Shown: positions 6,346 to 10,505 of the stretch, piece by piece
Numbering within the stretch: the stretch's first letter is position 1
Layout: each line of letters begins with the position of its first letter
DNA from: Gammaproteobacteria bacterium
GTDB taxonomy: Bacteria; Pseudomonadota; Gammaproteobacteria; Chromatiales; Chromatiaceae
Reading direction: 5' to 3'
Assembly (NCBI GenBank): GCA_013041975.1
Contig: JABDQZ010000077.1
Coordinates: forward strand, 1 to 10,505
Length of the DNA: 10,505 bases
Translations under genes and position numbers: made by a program
Notes under the pieces: generated by a model
Told to the model about the DNA's origin: nothing
The model's input: the letters and a program-made list of their open reading frames with translations, nothing else
Database searches by the model: none

Positions 6346-6669
6346 ATGCAAGAACATGACCGAAGCATTTTTGAAGCTGAACCACCCTTCCTGGTTTTGT
6401 TTGCCAACGGGCAATGGAAACTGGCCATTCAACTGATTCCCCATAGCCAGGGAATTGCCATTATTGAACCCTTTTCAGCGAATCAACCCGATGAGAACAT
6501 TATTATTCCCGGTTCTCCCTGGCATGTTGGCGAAAATCTATGGGAGTTTGATTACGCCACGCAAGTCATGACACTGGATCACCCTAATTACCATAAACAT
6601 CCAGCCTGGCAATTGTGGCTGCACTGGCTTCAACACCAGGACAAAGACAACAAACCCGAGCTTCATTAG
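6346..6669 (+). CDS. Hypothetical protein, 107 residues
   Basis: I do not recognise this protein. It is soluble, with no signal peptide and no long hydrophobic segment. It is rich in tryptophan, histidine and proline: seven Trp and seven His in 107 residues, for example HPAWQLWLHWLQHQ near 84-97. Segments such as FLVLFANGQWKLAIQLI (15-31) and GIAIIEPF (36-43) suggest a small beta-sheet domain followed by a C-terminal amphipathic helix. Arguments for a real gene: codon use like its neighbours, a consensus -10 at a sensible distance, and no competing frame on the other strand for most of its length. The Shine-Dalgarno is poor (AAGG about 11 bases before the ATG). The stop TAG (6667-6669) is followed at once by a small inverted repeat. 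Confidence 0.65.
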   Translation: MQEHDRSIFEAEPPFLVLFANGQWKLAIQLIPHSQGIAIIEPFSANQPDENIIIPGSPWHVGENLWEFDYATQVMTLDHPNYHKHPAWQLWLHWLQHQDKDNKPELH

Positions 6670-6670
6670 T

Positions 6671-6684
6671 CGCGATATTTCGCG
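6671..6684. repeat. Small inverted repeat after the 107-residue gene
   Basis: CGCGA-TATT-TCGCG, a 5-bp perfect stem one base after the stop codon, without a T tract. It could be a weak terminator hairpin or a protein-binding dyad. It lies about 100 bp upstream of the sigma-54-like promoter at 6768-6784, the distance where activator sites are usually found. Confidence 0.35.
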
Positions 6685-6698
6685 TCAATAGCTGTAAT

Positions 6699-6709
6699 TC
6701 GTGGCACGA
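6699..6709. repeat. Dyad TCGTG-G-CACGA upstream of the sigma-54-like promoter
   Basis: A perfect 5-bp inverted repeat around a central G. It contains TGGCACG, the same seven bases as the -24 region of the promoter at 6768-6784, but no -12 match follows. It could be an activator half of an upstream element. This is a weak call based on symmetry and position only. Confidence 0.3.
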
Positions 6710-6767
6710 TAACTTTTCAGTCTACTTAAGATACATATAAACCATTGAAAATATTATTTATTTTAAC

Positions 6768-6784
6768 CTGGCACGGCAATTGAT
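6768..6784 (+). promoter_or_regulatory. Sigma-54 (RpoN)-type -24/-12 promoter
   Basis: CTGGCACGGCAATTGAT compared with the known consensus YTGGCACG-N4-TTGCW matches at every defined position but one: the -12 GC is GA. GG at 6770-6771 and G at 6782 are exactly ten bases apart, as the sigma factor requires. Transcription would start near 6795, about 28 bases before the ATG of the small membrane protein gene at 6823. A sigma-54 activator is encoded by the next gene (7196-9070), which supports the call. Confidence 0.6.
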
Positions 6785-6822
6785 CATTATTTATTCAATT
6801 ACTGAAGACCGGGTATCAACCA

Positions 6823-7092
6823 ATGGCAATATTCTTCAAAAGCTTGAAAAACATCTATGCTTCAAATTCAAAAATGGCTTTTATCCTGAGCCTGCTGGCT
6901 GTAGCAACATGGCTTATTGCCATCAGTGTTGCGCTATTATCCGATAGCCTCGCACTGGAACATGGCAAGCTGATAATTACGACCTTCCTTGTTGTTTCAG
7001 CATTCTTTTCGATCAATGCAATTCCCCGCACACCCCCTAGCCTGCCTGCACAACGCAAAGCTACCACTAAAAAAGAACTGCTCGAACCCTGA
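6823..7092 (+). CDS. Small two-helix membrane protein
   Basis: 89 residues with two predicted transmembrane helices, about 18-40 (MAFILSLLAVATWLIAISVALLS) and 49-67 (KLIITTFLVVSAFFSINAI). They are separated by a short loop DSLALEHG. The N-terminus is basic (K6, K9, K17). The C-terminus RTPPSLPAQRKATTKKELLEP is proline- and lysine-rich, so both ends are probably cytoplasmic. I do not recognise the family. The Shine-Dalgarno is weak. The gene stands alone between a sigma-54-like promoter (6768-6784) and a strong terminator (7118-7147), a layout that supports a regulated single-gene unit and argues that this short frame is real. An antisense frame covers the same bases but has no comparable signals. 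Confidence 0.72.
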   Translation: MAIFFKSLKNIYASNSKMAFILSLLAVATWLIAISVALLSDSLALEHGKLIITTFLVVSAFFSINAIPRTPPSLPAQRKATTKKELLEP

Positions 7093-7117
7093 TTTCCCTC
7101 CTCCGTGTGATGACTTT

Positions 7118-7147
7118 GCCCTGACCTGATGGTCGGGGCTTTTTTTT
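7118..7147 (+). terminator. Strong intrinsic terminator
   Basis: GCCCTGACC (7118-7126), loop TGAT, GGTCGGGGC (7131-7139): nine pairs including one G-U, followed by eight T (7140-7147). It closes the small membrane protein gene and isolates the response regulator gene that follows, which must have its own promoter within 7148-7195. That stretch is short and I see no clear -35/-10 pair in it. Confidence 0.93.
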
Positions 7148-7195
7148 GCCGGGGGGATATGCCAAGATTTTCAAAAATAATAATCATGGCTGAAA

Positions 7196-9070
7196 ATGCA
7201 AGCACCGTCACCAGACCCGATACTGATCGTAGATGACAATCCTACCAATCTTCTGGTTTTAACCCAGACACTGGAAGAGCTGAATTATCCGATTAGCATG
7301 GCGCATTCGGGGGAAGAAGCCCTCGAATTAGCCCAGAATCAGCCACCTTCCCTGATCCTGCTTGATATTATGATGCCTGGAATGGATGGCTATGAAACAC
7401 TTTCAGCGCTGCGCGAAGATGACAGTCTTGTTGATATCCCGGTGATATTCCTGTCCGCCCTTGATGATCTGGATTACAAGATAAAGGGATTGTCACTAGG
7501 TGCCGTAGACTACATCACCAAACCTTTCCAGATACAGGAAGTATTGGCAAGGGTGCAAACGCATCTGACAATCAGCAATCTCAAGAAAGAACTTGCGAAA
7601 CGCAACCGCCAACTCGAATCAACCAATGAATATATTCTTGAAGCCGTCGCTGAAGGGATTTATGGCCTGTCGCCAGATGGCCTGATTACCTTTGCCAATC
7701 CTGCTGCCGGCAAACTTACCGGATACTCGCAAAAGGAGTTACTGGGAAAATCGGTTTTTGAAATTCATTTTTTTGCGCAATGGGATGGCAGTCGCTATCC
7801 GGCTGAAAAAACGCCGATATTCCGCACCCTCAATGAGCATGTGCTGCTATCCAGTGAACAGGATGTCATGTGGCGCAAGTCAGGGGATCATTTCCCCATT
7901 GAATATACCTGCGCACCCTATCTGGTCGATGACGAAGCCAAGGGAGCAGTACTGGCATTTCAGGATATCACCCAGCGCAAACGCCAGGAAAACACCCTGA
8001 GACAGGCTCTGACAGAAGTCGAAAAACTCAAGGAAAAGCTTCAGGCTGAGAATACCTACCTGCAGAACCAGATTCGCAATGAAGGACAATTTCAGGATAT
8101 CGTCGGCCAAAGCACCCCCTTGATACATCTCCTTGAACAGGTAAAGCAGGTCGCGACTACTCACAGTACGGTGCTGATACTTGGCGAATCCGGTACTGGC
8201 AAGGAAGCCATTGCCCGGGCCATTCATGACAGCAGCACCCGCGTCTCGAGACCGCTGATCAAGATCAATTGTGGCGCCATCAGTCCCAACCTGATTGAAA
8301 GCGAACTTTTTGGTCATGAAAAAGGGGCTTTTACAGGCGCCCTGAAACAACGCACAGGTTATTTTGAACTGGCGGACGGCGGCACTATATTTCTCGATGA
8401 AGTCGGCGAACTGCCGCTGGAAGCCCAGGTCAAGCTGTTACGTGTTTTACAGGAACAGGAGGTCAGCCGTGTTGGCAGCGAGGAAACCCTACCGGTCGAT
8501 GTCAGAGTCATTGCTGCAACCAACAAAAATCTCTCCACCATGGTCAAGCAGGGCCTGTTTCGTACTGACCTGTATTACCGCCTGAATGTTTTTCCCCTGC
8601 AGATTCCTCCACTGAGAGAGCGCAAAGAAGATATCCCCCTGTTAGCCAACCACTTTCTGCAGGATCAGGCCACAACGCTTGGCAAAGAACTGGAAGGTAT
8701 AGCACCGGAAAGCATGCAATTGTTACTCGATTATCAATGGCCCGGGAATATCCGCGAACTGCAGAACGTCATCGAACGCTCCGCCATTCTCAGCAATGGC
8801 AGTAAACTGGTGATTAATGACTCGCTGACCAGTTCTGATCCTTCCAACAAACCAGGCATTAACTCAGCAGAATCGTCTCAGGACAGCAACGCATTGGCAG
8901 ATGAAAGTCAATATCGTCTCATCGATTTTGAAAAACAGCACATCCTGAAGGTCCTTGAAATGACTGACTGGACCATCGCCGGAAAGGCTGGAGCAGCTGA
9001 AATTCTCGACCTGCCAGCCAGTACCTTGCGTTCAAAAATGAAAAAACTCGGGATTCACAGGCCAAAATAG
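7196..9070 (+). CDS. Sigma-54-dependent response regulator, REC-PAS-AAA+-Fis
   Basis: 624-residue activator that, on phosphorylation by a histidine kinase, would use ATP hydrolysis to open sigma-54 promoters. Domains: receiver (about 8-122) with acid pocket D13/D14, phospho-acceptor D57 in LILLDIMMPG, S87 and K109, all conserved. PAS domain (about 144-258: ANPAAGKLTGYSQKELLGKS, then GAVLAFQDIT). Coiled coil (about 262-295). AAA+ domain (about 301-530) with Walker A GESGTGKE (330-337), sigma-contact loop GAFTGA (377-382), Walker B GTIFLDE (396-402), arginine-finger region FRTDLYYR (455-462) and WPGNIRELQN (515-524). Poorly conserved linker (540-570). Fis-type helix-turn-helix (about 582-622). 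Every motif needed for activation is intact. The PAS domain between receiver and motor is not part of classical NtrC and suggests a second input. No kinase gene is adjacent. No clear Shine-Dalgarno precedes the ATG at 7196; the start is set by receiver homology. Confidence 0.95.
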   Translation: MQAPSPDPILIVDDNPTNLLVLTQTLEELNYPISMAHSGEEALELAQNQPPSLILLDIMMPGMDGYETLSALREDDSLVDIPVIFLSALDDLDYKIKGLSLGAVDYITKPFQIQEVLARVQTHLTISNLKKELAKRNRQLESTNEYILEAVAEGIYGLSPDGLITFANPAAGKLTGYSQKELLGKSVFEIHFFAQWDGSRYPAEKTPIFRTLNEHVLLSSEQDVMWRKSGDHFPIEYTCAPYLVDDEAKGAVLAFQDITQRKRQENTLRQALTEVEKLKEKLQAENTYLQNQIRNEGQFQDIVGQSTPLIHLLEQVKQVATTHSTVLILGESGTGKEAIARAIHDSSTRVSRPLIKINCGAISPNLIESELFGHEKGAFTGALKQRTGYFELADGGTIFLDEVGELPLEAQVKLLRVLQEQEVSRVGSEETLPVDVRVIAATNKNLSTMVKQGLFRTDLYYRLNVFPLQIPPLRERKEDIPLLANHFLQDQATTLGKELEGIAPESMQLLLDYQWPGNIRELQNVIERSAILSNGSKLVINDSLTSSDPSNKPGINSAESSQDSNALADESQYRLIDFEKQHILKVLEMTDWTIAGKAGAAEILDLPASTLRSKMKKLGIHRPK

Positions 9071-9131
9071 GGTTAGAATAGAGATATTAGTAACTTGTTG
9101 TATTCAGGTATTGTAATGATACCCATTGTCG

Positions 9132-9138
9132 GGAGGAG
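9132..9138 (+). promoter_or_regulatory. Ribosome binding site of the secreted proline-rich protein gene
   Basis: GGAGGAG three bases before the ATG at 9142 (about six to nine bases if its first part pairs). It fixes the start at the head of the signal peptide. Confidence 0.7.
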
Positions 9139-9141
9139 ACA

Positions 9142-9774
9142 ATGAAGCATTATTTCCGCATTTTCAGTATCTCAGCTTTGCTGTTTTTTCTATTGAACAG
9201 CATTCTCATGCAGTCGGTGGCTGAACCAGGTACGCCTGTGCTGTTCACAAAGGAAGACCAGAATCTTCACATCGAAAAAATGAAGTCGATGACACCTGAA
9301 CAAAAAGCCCGGTACCGCAGTGAACAATATGCGCTGTTACGCCAGAAAGCTGCTGCCATTGGCTATAAAATGCCTGCGACTCCACCCTGGGAAGCCGCAG
9401 GCAGTCAACCTAAATCCGTTACCGCATCTACAAACAAGCCTGCTGATGACGCTTTCAACAGTCGCCATAAAAATCAGTTGGATAAATATCGTCAGGATGC
9501 TGCTGACAAGCGCAAGGCGATGCATGAAAGACTGGAAAAACAACGCCAGCAAATCAAGCAACGTATCGCCACGCTGGTTGATAGGCAGGCGGTAAAACCG
9601 GCCGAACCCATGCAGCGACGCCTGGCACCTCCTGTGCCGCCGGCGCCACGTGCAGATAACTATCCGGGTGGTTCATTTTACGCACCACCTCCACCTCGAG
9701 CCATGGGCCCCGGTTATCCAGGTTTTTACCAGGTACCACCTGCACCCGCTCGTCCCTGGGGTTACCCTTACTGA
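9142..9774 (+). CDS. Secreted protein with coiled-coil core and proline/glycine/aromatic tail
   Basis: 210 residues. Residues 1-27 are a typical Sec signal peptide (basic start, hydrophobic 8-23, likely cut after SVA at 27). The motif MTPEQKARYRSEQYALLRQKAAAIGYKMPATPPW (about 50-83) is a compact charged helix ending in TPPW; I believe such segments recur in gammaproteobacterial secreted proteins of unknown role. A lysine/arginine/glutamine-rich coiled coil follows (about 108-147: HKNQLDKYRQDAADKRKAMH onward). The tail from about 155 is rich in Pro, Gly and Tyr (APPVPPAPRADNYPGG, YAPPPPRAMGPGYPGFY), low-complexity and probably disordered. No enzyme motif or cysteine is seen in the mature part, so a structural, envelope- or surface-binding role is possible. 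It starts 71 bases after the regulator gene with its own strong ribosome site. It runs seven bases into the end of the opposing methyltransferase gene. Confidence 0.85.
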   Translation: MKHYFRIFSISALLFFLLNSILMQSVAEPGTPVLFTKEDQNLHIEKMKSMTPEQKARYRSEQYALLRQKAAAIGYKMPATPPWEAAGSQPKSVTASTNKPADDAFNSRHKNQLDKYRQDAADKRKAMHERLEKQRQQIKQRIATLVDRQAVKPAEPMQRRLAPPVPPAPRADNYPGGSFYAPPPPRAMGPGYPGFYQVPPAPARPWGYPY

Positions 9775-10436
9775 TCCAGTTTACTGACTGGCAGGCTTTT
9801 CTCTAGCCTGCCAGCCTCTTTCGCTGATAAATACTTCCAGGGCAAAGGTAACAGGCCGGCGACCTTCTCCGAATAAAGCCTATAGCGTTCGCCGTAATAT
9901 CTGAGCAGCTTTTTCTCTTCCAGCCTGGAGCCAATCCAGAAATACATTGTCATCATCATGGCACTTGTCAACATGTAGGGCGTCATCTCACGGCTCCAGA
10001 TCAGCACCAGTCCCAGAAAATACCATGGATGCCTGACAAAACGGTGTAATGGCGACAGCCTGAATGACTCCTGGTCCTCAATGGACCTCGCATCGGTCTT
10101 TAACTGTTTAATCCCCAGAAACTCCTGACCATCATAATATTTCAATGACCAGAAAAAACCTGCTATTGCGAGTATTGCCAGCATGTTGGCAATCCACCAG
10201 CTTAAGCCTTGCCACTGCCACAGGTAATCTGATGCTTTGGCAAACGTCAGCCACAAGGGAATTAAAACAAGAAGCAACGCAATGAGGTTATAAGCCAGAC
10301 GATAGGCAGGCATTAAAGACGGCATATGCCGAACCACAAAGGACTTTAGTTCTAATGAGGCAAGCAGCGAATGCAATAAAAAGTAAAGCAGCCAGCTGAC
10401 AACGATCATTATCAAATGACCGTAATCAATGACCAC
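9768..10436 (-). CDS. Isoprenylcysteine methyltransferase-like membrane protein
   Basis: 222-residue integral membrane protein with about five hydrophobic segments (8-26, 48-66, 78-98, 137-149, 152-170). The C-terminal half carries the SAM-binding signature of the ICMT/PEMT/NnrU-type methyltransferase group: RHPWY (135-139), LEEKKL (172-177) and YGERYRLYSEKV (181-192). In prokaryotes these enzymes methylate small lipophilic or thiol substrates (MddA makes dimethyl sulfide from methanethiol); the substrate here cannot be told from sequence. Start: GTG at 10436, one base after the TGA of the upstream gene (TGACGTG), with AAGG about nine bases before it. An ATG at residue 10 (10409) lacks a ribosome site but is possible. 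The TAA (9768-9770) lies inside the opposing gene, giving a 7-bp convergent overlap. Last gene of a minus-strand operon. Confidence 0.85.
   Translation of the reverse strand: MVIDYGHLIMIVVSWLLYFLLHSLLASLELKSFVVRHMPSLMPAYRLAYNLIALLLVLIPLWLTFAKASDYLWQWQGLSWWIANMLAILAIAGFFWSLKYYDGQEFLGIKQLKTDARSIEDQESFRLSPLHRFVRHPWYFLGLVLIWSREMTPYMLTSAMMMTMYFWIGSRLEEKKLLRYYGERYRLYSEKVAGLLPLPWKYLSAKEAGRLEKSLPVSKLDQ
9788..9814. terminator. Terminator-like hairpin inside the 3' end of the methyltransferase gene
   Basis: CTGGCAGGCT (9788-9797), loop TTTCTCT, AGCCTGCCAG (9805-9814): a perfect 10-bp stem 14 bases after the stop of the secreted protein gene. The following plus-strand bases CCTCTTTCG are only weakly T-rich. 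It probably ends the plus-strand transcript although it lies in the coding region of the opposite gene. Confidence 0.5.
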
Positions 10437-10437
10437 G

Positions 10438-10505
10438 TCAACGCGCCTTGTTCATCAGGTTATTGATGCGCTTCACATAGAAACGGGTTTCACCCGGTGC
10501 AAAAC
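10438..10505 (-). CDS. C-terminal end of a probable lytic transglycosylase
   Basis: Only the last 21 complete codons are in the window (reading frame from 10503): FAPGETRFYVKRINNLMNKAR, then TGA at 10440-10438. The block ETRFYVKRI matches the C-terminal ETRxYVxRV of soluble lytic transglycosylase (SLT) domains, which lies shortly after the YNAGP motif and before the chain end. If right, the enzyme cleaves peptidoglycan in the periplasm. The stop is one base from the GTG of the methyltransferase gene, so both belong to one operon. The evidence is a very short piece, so the family call is tentative; that it is a coding end is more certain. Confidence 0.5.
   Translation of the reverse strand, partial: FAPGETRFYVKRINNLMNKAR

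Noticed and set aside
6702..6718. Second sigma-54 promoter starting with TGGCACG
   Set aside because: The -24 part matches but the bases at the -12 position (CTTTT) do not contain TTGC or anything close.
6855..7211. 118-codon minus-strand frame across the small membrane protein gene
   Set aside because: It includes the plus-strand terminator hairpin, overlaps the regulator start and has no recognisable domain.
7186..7236. Short upstream frame beginning at the ATG at 7186 and overlapping the regulator start
   Set aside because: Only 16 codons, no ribosome site; overlap with the next start is probably chance.
7880..8350. 156-codon minus-strand frame within the regulator gene
   Set aside because: It is a shadow of the AAA+ coding region with no signals of its own.
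1..10505. Mobile elements, CRISPR repeats, tRNA genes or phage remnants
   Set aside because: I looked for transposase motifs, regular direct repeats, tRNA-like ends and integrase motifs and saw none.

Overview
The window reads as a chromosomal segment of a gammaproteobacterium. YheS-type ABC-F ATPase, DUF1415, YcbX-like MOSC protein, PilU, YcgL and a sigma-54 response regulator are typical of that class, and base composition is balanced and even throughout. No tRNA, rRNA, CRISPR array, insertion sequence or phage gene is visible. I cannot name the genus. The gene content points to a free-living piliated cell, not a host-restricted one.

Layout. 1-1857 (+): the yheS gene, lacking only its first ~18 codons. 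It meets, stop over stop, a two-gene minus-strand operon (3196 down to 1854): a MOSC-domain oxidoreductase partner, then a DUF1415 protein joined by a TAATG overlap. Divergent from this operon, across 77 bp, is pilU (3274-4389), with no pilT beside it. A small ferredoxin-fold (HMA-like, cysteine-poor) gene follows (4503-4736) and ends in a hairpin terminator. Then comes ycgL (4847-5125) with a membrane-anchored unknown (5132-5812). A bidirectional terminator (5815-5844) separates this pair from a convergent single-domain PilZ gene (6165 down to 5854).

6166-6345 is a very A/T-rich divergent promoter region between the PilZ gene and an unrecognised 107-residue gene (6346-6669). 6670-6822 holds an almost perfect sigma-54 promoter (6768-6784) in front of a small two-helix membrane protein gene (6823-7092), which ends in a strong terminator (7118-7147). 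The next gene (7196-9070) is itself a sigma-54 activator with REC-PAS-AAA+-Fis architecture. After it come a secreted, proline-rich protein gene (9142-9774) and, on the minus strand, a membrane methyltransferase of the isoprenylcysteine methyltransferase type (10436 down to 9768). The latter is coupled to the end of what looks like a lytic transglycosylase gene at the right edge.

How it may fit together (inference). Three elements could belong to surface behaviour: the pilus retraction ATPase PilU, a c-di-GMP-type PilZ protein, and a phosphorylation-controlled sigma-54 activator. The only sigma-54-like promoter I noticed lies next to the activator gene, so the small membrane protein at 6823 is its most obvious candidate target. 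The remaining genes look like housekeeping or conserved unknowns. I see no complete new defence or biosynthetic system here. The most original signals are the sigma-54 promoter/activator pair, the dyad-containing promoter of the HMA-like gene, and several uncharacterised small proteins.
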